Shown: one piece after another, positions 54,666-63,388 of the stretch
How positions within the stretch are numbered: position 1 is the first letter of the stretch
Layout of the letters: each line of letters opens with the position of its first letter
Source of the DNA: Massilia sp. Root335
GTDB taxonomy: Bacteria > Pseudomonadota > Gammaproteobacteria > Burkholderiales > Burkholderiaceae_D
Assembly (NCBI RefSeq): GCF_001425685.1
Contig: NZ_LMCY01000069.1
Location: forward strand, 1-64,000
Direction: 5' to 3'
Length of the DNA stretch: 64,000 nt
Program-made: the position numbers and the translations under genes
Notes under the pieces: generated by a model
The model's input: the letters and a program-made list of their open reading frames with translations, nothing else
Told to the model about the DNA's origin: nothing
Databases searched by the model: none

Positions 54666-54854
54666 TCATTGCGTTTCCAGGATGTTCGCAAGATCTTGTT
54701 GCCGTGAGTCGGTCTGGTCGGGGCCGTACCAGTTTCTCGGATTATCTACGGCCGCGGCCCAGTTTCCAGTGGCCATCTGCTGCCAGAAGTTAGGCCAGCT
54801 CGGGCGATTCGAGTGCACATACCGTGTTTTTATCGGCATCGGCGTTGTCCGCAA
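54666..54854 (-). CDS. Short hypothetical ORF in the low-GC locus
   Basis: ORF of 62 codons beginning with TTG, containing NRPSWPNFWQQMATGNWAAA and WYGPDQTDSRQQDLANILET. The text looks like the C-terminal end of a larger protein, and its stop overlaps a start codon of the next ORF (ATGA). No SD was seen, so it may be a remnant of a truncated upstream gene. The 225 bp between it and the cytochrome gene show no ORF I can support. Confidence 0.4.
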   Translation of the reverse strand: MRTTPMPIKTRYVHSNRPSWPNFWQQMATGNWAAAVDNPRNWYGPDQTDSRQQDLANILETQ

Positions 54855-55079
54855 CGTGATCTGAATTGTCCGCAGGAAGAAACCAGATCAGTTCTCCGGA
54901 CGCGTTGATTTTATGATTGGGAATGGCGCCATGAAAAATAGAGTGGTGGAGGTGATTGAGTGAGTTTTTAACGAGACAGGCACAGACTGGACATTATTTA
55001 TGCAAAACGCCCGACTTGCATGTCGATGCGGTCCGGAGTGGAAGGCGTCGCCGTGCCCGCCGGCAGGCATGCTCGCTGG

Positions 55080-56360
55080 TCAATACAGCGGCACCTCCCG
55101 CCACCGGTTGACCTCCGGCGCCGTCACCACCGGCGCCGCATTGCCCCAGCTGTTCCTGACGTACGTCACGACGGCAGCCACCTCGGCATCGTCCAGCTGC
55201 GGACTGTACGGCGGCATGCCGAACGGCCGCGGATTGCCGCGCGTGGCCGGCGGAAAGCCGCCGTTCAGCACGATGCGGATGGCGTTGACGGGGTCGCGCA
55301 TCGTCAGCGCGCCATTGCCCGCCAGCGGCGGATACGCGGGGTGGCCGGCCACGCTGGTGCCGCGCCCGTCGGTGCCGTGGCAATCGGCGCAGTGATGCGC
55401 GTACAGTTGGCGGCCCGCCTTCATCACGTCCTCGGGCGGCGGCACGGCAGGCTGGCGCGGCGCAGGTTCGGGCGGCAAGGATTTCAGGTAGACGGCCATC
55501 GCGCCCGCATCCGCCTCCGTCAGGTATTGAAGGCTTTGTCCAACCACCTCCGCCATCGGGCCGAAGACGGCGCCGCGCGGTGCGACGCCCGTGCGCAGCA
55601 GCTGCACGATATGCGCTTGTTCCCAGTTGCCGAGGCCGGCTTCGTTGTCCGCGTCCAGCGCGGGCGCGTACCAGCCGCTGGTCGCGATCCGGCCGCCGGA
55701 CAGCCGCGTGCCCGTCGCGCCCAGGCCGTTGCGCGGGCTGTGGCAGGCGGCGCAATGGCCCAGGCCTTCGACGAGATAGGCGCCGCGGTTCCACGCGGCG
55801 CTTCGTGCCGGCTGCGGCGCGTACACGCCCGGCTTGAAGTACAGCAGGCGCCAGCCGGCCAGCACGATCTGCCGGTCGTAAGGGAAGCGCAACGCGTGCG
55901 GGCGATTCGCCAGGCGCACCGGCGCGAGGCTGCGCAGGTAGGCGTACAGCGCGTCGGCGTCGTCGCGCGTGACCTTTGTCGTGTTCGTGTACGGGAACGC
56001 GGGATACAGCAGGCGGCCGTCCGGCGCCGTGCCGTTGTGCAGCGCATGCCAGAAGTCGTCCGCCGTCCAGGCGCCGATGCCCGTCGTCGCGTCCGGCGTG
56101 ATGTTCGGCGCGTAGAGCGTGCCGAACGGCGTCGCGAGCGCGCGGCCGCCCGCGTACGGCCTGCCGTCGCGCGCCGTGTGGCAGGCCAGGCAGTCGCCGG
56201 CGCGGGCGAGATAGGCGCCCCGGGCGATGTTGGCCGGCGTCGCCGCCCACGCCTCCTGCGACCGCGCCGGGATGAATTCGGCGCGCGGCCACGCGAGCAC
56301 GACCAGGCTGAGCCCCAGCACGACCGACAAACCGGCAGCCCGGAGGACGATGCGTCTCAT
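55080..56360 (-). CDS. Three-haem c-type cytochrome (dehydrogenase cytochrome subunit type)
   Basis: Exported cytochrome of 426 residues with an N-terminal signal or anchor (about 1-24). Three CxxCH haem sites are present: CLACH, CAACH and CADCH, each followed by a distal Met. This matches the cytochrome subunit of periplasmic alcohol/aldehyde/gluconate dehydrogenases, which pass electrons to the quinone pool or oxidase. No dehydrogenase subunit lies beside it. The start ATG at 56360 overlaps the stop of the upstream cytochrome gene by ATGA (56357-56360), so the two are translated together. Confidence 0.87.
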   Translation of the reverse strand: MRRIVLRAAGLSVVLGLSLVVLAWPRAEFIPARSQEAWAATPANIARGAYLARAGDCLACHTARDGRPYAGGRALATPFGTLYAPNITPDATTGIGAWTADDFWHALHNGTAPDGRLLYPAFPYTNTTKVTRDDADALYAYLRSLAPVRLANRPHALRFPYDRQIVLAGWRLLYFKPGVYAPQPARSAAWNRGAYLVEGLGHCAACHSPRNGLGATGTRLSGGRIATSGWYAPALDADNEAGLGNWEQAHIVQLLRTGVAPRGAVFGPMAEVVGQSLQYLTEADAGAMAVYLKSLPPEPAPRQPAVPPPEDVMKAGRQLYAHHCADCHGTDGRGTSVAGHPAYPPLAGNGALTMRDPVNAIRIVLNGGFPPATRGNPRPFGMPPYSPQLDDAEVAAVVTYVRNSWGNAAPVVTAPEVNRWREVPLY

Positions 56361-57079
56361 GGCCGCTCCGGTTCGCTGCCGCAGGCGAGCGGCATCGGGT
56401 GGGCGACGTCCGGGGCCGGGGCCGCGTCGTCCGGCAGCGGTTCGCTCGCGAGCCAGCCCGAGACGGCGGCCACGTCCGCCAGCGACAGCCGGCCGGCGAT
56501 CGTCGCCATGCAGTCGGGGGCGTTGGCATGCCGGGTGCCGTTGCGCCAGGCGCCGAACTGGGCGTTGATGTAGTCGCGCGGCAGGCCCAGCAGGCCCGGG
56601 ATCGCGGGCAGGGCGCCCGTCAGGCGCTGGCCGTGGCAGGCGACGCAGGCCGGTACCTTCGACACCGCGTCGCCGCGCGTGACGAGTTCGCGTCCGCGTT
56701 CCAGCTGGTCCGCCGGCAGGCTCGTGCGCGCCAGCACGGGCGCGGGCAGGTGCTGGGTCGAAAAATACGCGGCGATCTCGCGCAGGTAATCGTCGGACAA
56801 AGGCGCGACCATATACGTCATCAGCGGAAACTGGCGGCGGCCGGCGCGGAAGTTCTGCAGCTGGTTGTACAGGTAGCCGGCCGGCTTGCCGGCGATGCGG
56901 GGGTAGTAGCGCGGTCCCGCCGTCGGCGGCGGTGCGGACGGGCTGCCGTGGCACGACGTGCAGGCGGCGACGCGCTGGGCCAGGGTGTCCGGCACGCCGC
57001 GCTCCGGCTGGGCCGGCGCCGGCGCCGCGTGCAGGATGGCGGCGAGGAGCACGGCGGAGCGGAGAACCGGGACGGACAT
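56357..57079 (-). CDS. Di-haem cytochrome c4-like protein
   Basis: Exported protein of 240 residues with a signal peptide (about 1-22) and two haem sites CTSCH and CVACH, spaced about 115 residues as in cytochrome c4. Residues MTYMVAPLSDDYLREIAAYF and CMATIAGRLSLADVAAVSGW carry the likely distal Met ligands. c4 proteins transfer electrons to oxidases in the periplasm. ATG 57079 has AGGAA upstream; upstream frame to 57187 is not signal-like. It probably donates to or receives from the three-haem cytochrome it overlaps. Confidence 0.85.
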   Translation of the reverse strand: MSVPVLRSAVLLAAILHAAPAPAQPERGVPDTLAQRVAACTSCHGSPSAPPPTAGPRYYPRIAGKPAGYLYNQLQNFRAGRRQFPLMTYMVAPLSDDYLREIAAYFSTQHLPAPVLARTSLPADQLERGRELVTRGDAVSKVPACVACHGQRLTGALPAIPGLLGLPRDYINAQFGAWRNGTRHANAPDCMATIAGRLSLADVAAVSGWLASEPLPDDAAPAPDVAHPMPLACGSEPERP

Positions 57080-57167
57080 GGCATTCCTGTGGTTGACGAC
57101 TTTACAAGGCGCATGATACCGCGTCGTCTTGAAGGTCACGCAATCTTTCGAAAACACTAACTTAGCG

Positions 57168-57351
57168 CATACGTCACGCGTGGGCACGTTTCATTTGAGG
57201 CCCCGGCCTCAAATGCCCACCCTACAATCGGTGTAAGTGGAAAGCGATAACGCGGCCACTGCTCGAACGATTCCCGTAGGGTGGGCACCTGTGCCCACGC
57301 GGAACGCCAGCACATCGGATACGTCACGCGTGGTCACGGCGTGCCACCCTA
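57168..57351. repeat. Cluster of GTGGGC-type hairpin repeats
   Basis: Includes a direct repeat atacgtcacgcgtgg (57168-57182 and 57319-57333 approx.), the hairpin CATTTGAGGCC/GGCCTCAAATG (57192-57202, 57205-57215), CCCACCCTAC (57217-57226), GTAGGGTGGGCAC and the hairpin GTGGGCAC/GTGCCCAC (57281-57288, 57291-57298). It fills the 269-bp gap 57080-57348; no gene seen. Confidence 0.7.
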
Positions 57352-57711
57352 CCAACGGCGGAGGTAGGCCAGCAGGGCGGCCAGGTCGCGGTCGTCGTGG
57401 ATGCCCCAGAAGCGCATCTTCGTGCCGGGTACCGTCTTGTCCGGATCGCGCAGGAAGGCGGACAGGGTGCGCTCGTCCCAGACGATGCCGGATGCCTTCA
57501 TGGCGTCGGAATACGCGAAGTCGGCCGTCGTGCCCGCGCGCCGGCCGAACAGGCCGTTCAATTGCGGGCCGAAGCCGCCGCGCGCGTTCGGGCCGATCTG
57601 GTGGCAGGACGCGCAGGTCTTGAAGACGGCCGCGCCGTCGACGGGACCGTCATGGCGCGAGCAGCCCGCCAGCGCGAGCAGCATGCCCATGCATGCGACT
57701 GCGGCACGCAT
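57349..57711 (-). CDS. Mono-haem class I cytochrome c lipoprotein
   Basis: Lipoprotein of 120 residues with lipobox LALAGC (Cys17) and one haem site CASCH, followed by GPNARGGFGPQLNGLFGRRA and the distal Met in TKMRFWG. This is a class I cytochrome c of the cytochrome c2/c550 type, anchored to a membrane face. It lies one base after the nuclease gene in the same direction and may be a separate function. Third cytochrome in the locus, though separated by the repeat cluster. Confidence 0.85.
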   Translation of the reverse strand: MRAAVACMGMLLALAGCSRHDGPVDGAAVFKTCASCHQIGPNARGGFGPQLNGLFGRRAGTTADFAYSDAMKASGIVWDERTLSAFLRDPDKTVPGTKMRFWGIHDDRDLAALLAYLRRW

Positions 57712-57712
57712 C

Positions 57713-58426
57713 TTATGAAGTACGCGGCTTCGGCTGCGCTGCCCGCACCGGGCCGCCGGCGAGCGGTGTCAAAGGCAGCGGGGGCGGCGGATTCGCGCGC
57801 CAGTGGCGGTAGATGCGCAGGGCCACGTGGGCGTCGTCCGCCGCGTACAGGATCTGCTTGTCGGACAGGCGCGGCAGCGCCCAGTTGGTCGTCGTGATCT
57901 TGCGCGACTTTTGCAGGCGCTGGCCGAAGAAGCGCGCGACAGCCGTCTTGGCGCCCAGCGCGTTGCGTTCGCCGCGGCGCAGGGCGGTGGAGAGATCGAG
58001 TACGTTGCGCGTCTCGATCCCCAGTTTGGCGCGCAGGCGGCGCAGGTCGTCGCCGAGGCCGAAGCCGACCTTCAGGATCGCGGGCGATTCCAGCACGGCG
58101 CGCAGGACGTCGATGCCGGGGACGGCCGCCGGGGCGGCACCCTCCGGCGCGGCGCCGTCCGCATGATCGGGCGCGCGGGCGGCGGGCCGGGGCATGCCGA
58201 TCTGGAACAGGTAGGCATGCGCGTCCGTTGCCAGCTGCACGAGGTGCGGCCCGGTCGATTGCTCGCCCTTCTGGAACGTGGGTTTCGACTCCGTGTCGAA
58301 GCCGATCGCGTCGGACGCCAGCAGCGCGGCCAGCGCGCCGTCCGCGTCCTGGCGGCTACGGACGAGGCGCACATCGGCCAGCGCGATGCCCTGGTAAGGG
58401 GGGAGGTCGTCCTCGGCCTCGCTCAT
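57713..58426 (-). CDS. RNase D-like 3'-5' exonuclease domain protein
   Basis: Protein of 237 residues with a DEDD-type exonuclease domain. Exo I is FDTESKPTF, Exo II lies near VGFGLGDDLRRLRAKLG, and Exo III has YAADDAHVALRIYRHW. It lacks the HRDC domains of RNase D. It should degrade RNA or DNA 3' ends with two metal ions. A Pro-rich C-terminal tail follows (about 215-237). The start ATG 58426 has a poor SD, but proQ ends only 10 bp upstream, so translation may depend on it. Confidence 0.85.
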   Translation of the reverse strand: MSEAEDDLPPYQGIALADVRLVRSRQDADGALAALLASDAIGFDTESKPTFQKGEQSTGPHLVQLATDAHAYLFQIGMPRPAARAPDHADGAAPEGAAPAAVPGIDVLRAVLESPAILKVGFGLGDDLRRLRAKLGIETRNVLDLSTALRRGERNALGAKTAVARFFGQRLQKSRKITTTNWALPRLSDKQILYAADDAHVALRIYRHWRANPPPPLPLTPLAGGPVRAAQPKPRTS

Positions 58427-58436
58427 CCGGGGCCGC

Positions 58437-59018
58437 TCAGCGCTTGGCGAACTTGGATGCCAGCTGCTGCAGCTTTTCCTGGCGCTTGCGGTCGGATTCC
58501 GCCGCCGCGGCCGCATCGCGCTCGGCCTTCTTGCGCTCGGCTTCCTTCTTGAAGCGTTCCTGCAGGAGTTCCTTGGCGTGCTGGCGGTGGGTGTCCGTCA
58601 CTTCGGCGCCCGGATTGCCGTCCAGGTCGTAGCGCAGGGTGGCCTTTTCCATCGCGCGCAGATAGCGCATCGAGCCCGTGTGGATGCCCAGCGCGGCGCG
58701 CATGGTCTTGCGGTTCAGGCCGGGCAGGCGGGCCAGCACCTGCTTGTCGATGCCGATCGCCAGCGGCAGGCAGTCGCGGAAGGCCTTGAACTGCTGTTGC
58801 AGCTGCTTCAGCAGGGCGCGCGGCGACTGGACTTCAGCGCCGGCGGTCGACGCGGCGGCGGCCGGGGTTGCGGCTGCGCTCGCATCGTGCGCGTCGGCTT
58901 CCGGGACCGGAGCCTGCGGCGCACCGTCGGCAGGATGCGCGTCGGGAACGGCGTGGGTGGCGTTTTCGGTGGCCTCGGGGAGCTCGGCGACAGGACTCAT
59001 CGTATTCATTGACTTCAT
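58437..59018 (-). CDS. proQ: ProQ/FinO family RNA chaperone
   Basis: RNA-binding protein of 193 residues. N-terminal about 55 residues are Ala/Pro/Glu-rich and likely disordered. The FinO/ProQ domain is about 65-155, with KAFRDCLPLAIGIDKQVLAR, RKTMRAALGIHTGSMRYL and RYDLDGNPGAEVTDTHRQHA. A basic, Lys/Arg-rich helical tail ends it. ProQ binds sRNAs and 3' ends of mRNAs and stabilises them. The start is uncertain among ATG 59018, 59009 and 59000 since no SD stands out. It precedes the nuclease gene by 10 bp, an RNA-related pair. Confidence 0.88.
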   Translation of the reverse strand: MKSMNTMSPVAELPEATENATHAVPDAHPADGAPQAPVPEADAHDASAAATPAAAASTAGAEVQSPRALLKQLQQQFKAFRDCLPLAIGIDKQVLARLPGLNRKTMRAALGIHTGSMRYLRAMEKATLRYDLDGNPGAEVTDTHRQHAKELLQERFKKEAERKKAERDAAAAAESDRKRQEKLQQLASKFAKR

Positions 59019-59162
59019 GGTAAGAACGGGAAGCGGAAGGATAGCATGGCCGCGCCCCGCGCGTGCGCCGCTCAGCCGTGTAACGGATCGTTTTGTTGAC
59101 CAAATGACTGTTATTTCCTGCATGTGCAGCGGCGCGCGGCCGAGAAATCGTGTATCATCCGC

Positions 59163-59354
59163 CCCTTTCCTTGCGCACGGTTTGCGCCGACGCAGCCAGG
59201 ATCTGGAAGAGGAAAAGGAAATATGCGGCTGAGTGATATCCCTTATCGGATATTTCAATTATCGCTAAACATTTCCTTGACGCATAATGCGTAGGTCTCC
59301 TCTATTTCTCACCTGGAAAATAGATTCAAGCCCGTTGTCTGACGGGCTTTTTTT
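59163..59354 (+). ncRNA. Structured small RNA or leader candidate upstream of rpoD
   Basis: A terminator stem AGCCCGT/ACGGGCT (59329-59335, 59342-59348) with seven T closes a region without ORF. Upstream are nested pairings: AAGGAAAT (59215-59222) with ATTTCCTT (59271-59278), AGTGATA (59232-59238) with TATCGCT and ATATCC/GGATAT (59236-59241, 59248-59253). TATCAT (59153-59158) may be its -10; a shorter transcript could start from TTGACG/TCTATT near 59313. I do not recognise an RNA family. The rest of the gap 59019-59623 holds the proQ promoter region and the rpoD leader. Confidence 0.4.
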
Positions 59355-59623
59355 CGTTCCGACATGCTAAGCCGCTATTTCAACCACTCACCGTTCCGCC
59401 CGATCCCCTTGTGCGCGCGTGCCGCAGCCCGTCCAGGCTGCCCGGTACGACGCCCGCCGAGCGGGCGCAGCGCCAGGAGTGCTTGATATCCAGGTTTCCG
59501 CCCTTAGGTAAGACCGTCCTTCTCGGGCCATCCCCATCATCCCCGCCCTCCGGGGTCCGCACTGCGGGCCAGGTGGGTTATTGACTTCGCAGGCGCGCGC
59601 CACGCCTCGACTGGAGAAATTAT

Positions 59624-62338
59624 ATGAAAAACACCGCCAAGACCCTGACACTGACAGCGAAGAAAGCGCCCGCCAAGAGCACCGCGCAGCTGTCGGTGCC
59701 GAAGACCGCGACTTCGTATTTCCTCGAAACGGAAGCGGCCGCCAAGGTGACGGTGGTGAAGACCCGTTCGCGCCTGGCGTCGCTGAAGGCGGTCCAGACC
59801 GACGCCGGGCAGGTCTCGCAGCCGGAAACGTCCGACGCCGTCGCGGCCGACGTGCAGACCGCGGACAGCGCCATGCCGGCCGCGGCCGAACCGGCGGACG
59901 TGTCCGCCGTCGACGCCGCCGAACCGATGATCGTGCCGGGCGTCGCCGCCGTGGCCTTCGACGAGGCGGACGGCGCGCTCCCGACGCCGACGGCGCCGGC
60001 CGCGCCGCCGGTCATCGTCAAGAAACGCATGTCGCGCCTGGCCGCCTTGACGCCGGCCGACGCCCCGGCCGTGGCGGAACCCGTTGCCGCCGCGCCCGCA
60101 GCACCGGCCGTCCAGGCCGCCGAAGCGTCGGATCCGGCCCCGGCCGCGCGCGTCGTGCGCGCCCGCACCGCGCGCCGCATCGAGCCGTCGGCCGCGGCGA
60201 CGACGTCCACCCAGCCGACCGGCACCGTCAGCACGACGACCGACGCCGCCGCGCTGGCCGCGATCGACACGTCCGGCTATCTGCTGCCGCAAGTGAAAGT
60301 GCCGGGCCGCCGCGGCCGCAAGCCGAGCGAATTCGTGCCGGAGAACGACGAGATCGCGGCGCTGAACGCCGTCGAGCGCGCCGAATTGAAGGCCGTGTCG
60401 AAACTGCGCGAGCGCAAGGCCAAGGGCGGCGCCAACCTGTTCGGCGCCGCGGAAGGCTTTTCCAGCGAGGAACTGGAAAAGCGCCGCCAGCAGCTGAAGA
60501 ACCTGATCAATATGGGGAAGGAGCGCGGCTACCTGACCCATGCGGAGATCAACGACCACCTGCCGGAAAACATCATCGATCCGGAAGCGATCGAAGGCAT
60601 CATCGCGACGTTCAACGACATGGGCATCGCCGTCTACGAGCGCGCGCCGGAAGCGGAAATGATGCTGCTGTCCGACGCCGTCGTCACCCCGACGAGCGAG
60701 GACGAGGTGGAAGCGGCGGCCGCGACGGCGCTGTCGACGGTCGACTCCGACTTCGGCCGCACCACCGACCCCGTCCGCATGTACATGCGCGAAATGGGCG
60801 CCGTGTCGCTGCTGACGCGCGAGGGCGAGATCGCCATCGCCAAGCGCATCGAGGACGGCCTGAAGGACATGGTGCAGGCGATCTCCGCGTGCCCGGTGAC
60901 GATTTCCGAGATCATCGCGCTGTCGCACAAGATCGCCAAGGACGAGCTCAAGATCGATGACGTCGTGGACGGCCTGATCGATCCGAACGAAGGCACCGCC
61001 GCGAGCGCGCCCGTGAGCAGCGCCGGCGACGAGGACGACGAGGACGAGGACGACGTCGGCGAAGAAGAGGACGACGGCGGCGCGGGCGGCAGCGCCGCGG
61101 CCGGCTATTCGGCCGAGCAGCTGGCCGCGCTGAGGAAGGGCGCGCTCGACAAGTTCAGCACGATCGAAAAGCAGTTCGACAAGATGGGCCACGCGTTCAA
61201 GACGCAGGGCTACGGCTCGCCGGCCTACACGGCGGCACAGGAAGTGATCTCGACCGAACTGCTGGGCATCCGCTTCACGGCCAAGGTCGTGGAAAAGCTG
61301 TGCGACACGCTGCGCCACCAGATGGACGAAGTGCGTTCGATCGAACGCGCCGTGCTGGACATCTGCGTGAACCGCTGCGGCATGCCGCGCGCCCACTTCA
61401 TCAAGGTCTTCCCGGGCAACGAGACGGACCTCGAGTGGGTGCAGCGCGAAGTCGACTGCGCGTATCCGTACAGCGCCGTCCTGAAGCGCAACGCCCCGGC
61501 GATCCTGGAACTGCAGCAGCGCATGATCGACCTGCAGGCGCGCGTGGCGCTGCCGCTGGCCGACCTGCGCACCATCAACCGCCAGATGGCGGCCGGCGAA
61601 AAGCGTGCCCGCACGGCGAAGCGCGAAATGACCGTGGCCAACCTGCGTCTCGTGATCTCGATCGCGAAGAAGTACATCAACCGCGGCCTGCAGTTCCTCG
61701 ACCTGATCCAGGAAGGCAACATCGGCCTGCTGAAGGCCGTCGACAAGTTCGAATACCGCCGCGGCTATAAATTCTCGACGTACGCGACGTGGTGGATCCG
61801 CCAGGCGATCACGCGTTCGATCGCCGACATGGCGCGCACGATCCGCGTGCCGGTGCACATGATCGAGACGATCAACAAGATGAACCGCATCTCGCGCCAG
61901 ATCATGCAGGAAACGGGCAGCGAGCCGGACATGGCGACCCTGGCGACGAAGATGGAGATGCCGGAATCGAAGGTGCGCGAGATCATGAAGATCGCGAAGG
62001 AGCCGATTTCGATGGAAACGCCGATGGGCGAGGACGGCGACTCGCAGTTGGGCGACTTCATCGAGGACAACGCGACGCTGGCCCCGCTGGACGCCGCGCT
62101 GCACGCCTCGATGCGCAACGTGATCAAGGAAGTGCTGGATTCGCTGACCCCGCGCGAAGCGAAGGTCCTGCGCATGCGCTACGGCGTCGAGATGTCGAAC
62201 GACCACACGCTGGAAGAAGTGGGCAAGCAGTTCGACGTGACCCGCGAACGCATCCGCCAGATCGAAGCGAAGGCGATGAGCAAGCTGCGCCAGCCGTCGC
62301 GCTCGGACAAGCTCAAGACGTTCCTGCAGAACCAGTAA
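59624..62338 (+). CDS. rpoD: Primary sigma factor RpoD (sigma-70) with long N-terminal extension
   Basis: Housekeeping sigma factor of 904 residues. About 285 N-terminal residues are Ala/Pro/Thr-rich with basic repeats ([19 protein letters not shown]) and no recognised fold. Region 1.1 starts near 290 ([20 protein letters not shown]), region 1.2 near 380 ([12 protein letters not shown]), an acidic insert is at about 470-490 ([18 protein letters not shown]), region 2 near 690-730 ([16 protein letters not shown]), and region 4.2 near 861-890 ([17 protein letters not shown]). It directs RNA polymerase to -10/-35 promoters. GGAGAA precedes the ATG. Longer than E. coli RpoD (613). Its last 26 bp overlap the convergent LysR gene. 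Confidence 0.95.
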   Translation: MKNTAKTLTLTAKKAPAKSTAQLSVPKTATSYFLETEAAAKVTVVKTRSRLASLKAVQTDAGQVSQPETSDAVAADVQTADSAMPAAAEPADVSAVDAAEPMIVPGVAAVAFDEADGALPTPTAPAAPPVIVKKRMSRLAALTPADAPAVAEPVAAAPAAPAVQAAEASDPAPAARVVRARTARRIEPSAAATTSTQPTGTVSTTTDAAALAAIDTSGYLLPQVKVPGRRGRKPSEFVPENDEIAALNAVERAELKAVSKLRERKAKGGANLFGAAEGFSSEELEKRRQQLKNLINMGKERGYLTHAEINDHLPENIIDPEAIEGIIATFNDMGIAVYERAPEAEMMLLSDAVVTPTSEDEVEAAAATALSTVDSDFGRTTDPVRMYMREMGAVSLLTREGEIAIAKRIEDGLKDMVQAISACPVTISEIIALSHKIAKDELKIDDVVDGLIDPNEGTAASAPVSSAGDEDDEDEDDVGEEEDDGGAGGSAAAGYSAEQLAALRKGALDKFSTIEKQFDKMGHAFKTQGYGSPAYTAAQEVISTELLGIRFTAKVVEKLCDTLRHQMDEVRSIERAVLDICVNRCGMPRAHFIKVFPGNETDLEWVQREVDCAYPYSAVLKRNAPAILELQQRMIDLQARVALPLADLRTINRQMAAGEKRARTAKREMTVANLRLVISIAKKYINRGLQFLDLIQEGNIGLLKAVDKFEYRRGYKFSTYATWWIRQAITRSIADMARTIRVPVHMIETINKMNRISRQIMQETGSEPDMATLATKMEMPESKVREIMKIAKEPISMETPMGEDGDSQLGDFIEDNATLAPLDAALHASMRNVIKEVLDSLTPREAKVLRMRYGVEMSNDHTLEEVGKQFDVTRERIRQIEAKAMSKLRQPSRSDKLKTFLQNQ

Positions 62339-63260
62339 GGCTGTTCCGCGTGGGCACGGGGTGCCCGCCCGACCGCCGGGTTGCCGAATCGTTCTTGCGC
62401 AGTCCTGCCAGCAGGGCCTGCACCGGGCGGGACGCCTTGCCGGCGTCGGAGCAGACCAGGCCGAACTCGCGGTGGACAGGCGGGCTCAGCTGCATCACGC
62501 GCAGGCCGCGCTGGTCTTCCGGCAACGTCGATTCGGGCACCAGGGCTGCGCCCATGCCCTCGCGTACGAGCATGCAGGCACTGGCCCAGTCGCGCACGGT
62601 CACGCGCACGTCCGGCAGGCGCAGGCCCGCTCGCTCCACCAGGCCCTGTCCGTGCTCGGCGCAACCGCCGGTGGCGAGGATGAAGGGCAGGGCGGCCACT
62701 TCCTCGAGGGTGACGCCGTTCCCGCTGGCGCGCCGGCCCAGCGGATGACCGGAAGGCAGTACCGCCACCCAGGCATCGCGTCCCAGTATCGCTGCGGCGC
62801 GGCCCGGCGCGGGATTCAATACGACGCCCAGCTCCACCGTGCCGGCGTCCAGCCATTCTTCCACTTCCTCGTCCGTGCCTTCGAGAACCACCAGTTCAAT
62901 GCCGGGATGGCGACGGCGGAAATCCCGCAGCAGTCCAGGCAGCAGCAGCGCGATCACCGATGGAAAACAGGCCAGACGGATGCGCCCGCCTTTGAGGCCC
63001 CGGCTGTCGTCCGACAGCACGCGGATCGCATCGAGGTGCGCCACCATCGCACGGGCGTGCCCAATCGCTTGCTCGCCCAGCGCGGTGACGCCGATGCGCC
63101 GCCGCTCGCGGGTGAACACCTGGAATCCCAGCGCCGCTTCCAGTTGCGCGATGGCCTGGCTGGCGCCGGACTGCGTGATGCCCACGCGCTCGGCGCCGCG
63201 CGACACGTTGCCGGCATCGGCCACGGCGACCAGCAGGCGCCAGTGCAGGAGATTCATCAT
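62313..63260 (-). CDS. LysR family transcriptional regulator
   Basis: Regulator of 315 residues with an N-terminal LysR helix-turn-helix (about 5-60: [20 protein letters not shown] then [20 protein letters not shown]) and a C-terminal periplasmic-binding-like ligand domain (about 90-295) containing [20 protein letters not shown]. The ligand is unknown. It is divergent from a glutathione transferase gene with a LysR-box-like palindrome between (63289-63307). The last residues are Arg/Ser-rich and its 3' end overlaps rpoD by 26 bp. Start ATGATG at 63260. Confidence 0.9.
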   Translation of the reverse strand: MMNLLHWRLLVAVADAGNVSRGAERVGITQSGASQAIAQLEAALGFQVFTRERRRIGVTALGEQAIGHARAMVAHLDAIRVLSDDSRGLKGGRIRLACFPSVIALLLPGLLRDFRRRHPGIELVVLEGTDEEVEEWLDAGTVELGVVLNPAPGRAAAILGRDAWVAVLPSGHPLGRRASGNGVTLEEVAALPFILATGGCAEHGQGLVERAGLRLPDVRVTVRDWASACMLVREGMGAALVPESTLPEDQRGLRVMQLSPPVHREFGLVCSDAGKASRPVQALLAGLRKNDSATRRSGGHPVPTRNSLTGSAGTS

Positions 63261-63288
63261 GTCGATCAGTAGCTCAGCTAATACATGG

Positions 63289-63307
63289 AAAATTGAACAT
63301 TAATTTT
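63289..63307. promoter_or_regulatory. LysR-box-like palindrome before gst
   Basis: AAAATT-GAACATT-AATTTT (63289-63307): six-base perfect arms with a 7-bp spacer, so also a T-N11-A site, in the divergent gap between lysR and the glutathione transferase gene. Confidence 0.45.
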
Positions 63308-63388
63308 ACAGGCTGATGCCCGGCGCGGACACTGCCATGCGGCGCCGGCAACGTGCCGCGCCTGCCTGTCAACGTTCCGAGGAGTTCC

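Noticed and set aside
59215-59278. 6S RNA before rpoD
   Set aside because: The segment resembling the 6S start is too short, and the long closing stem with central bubble is not present.
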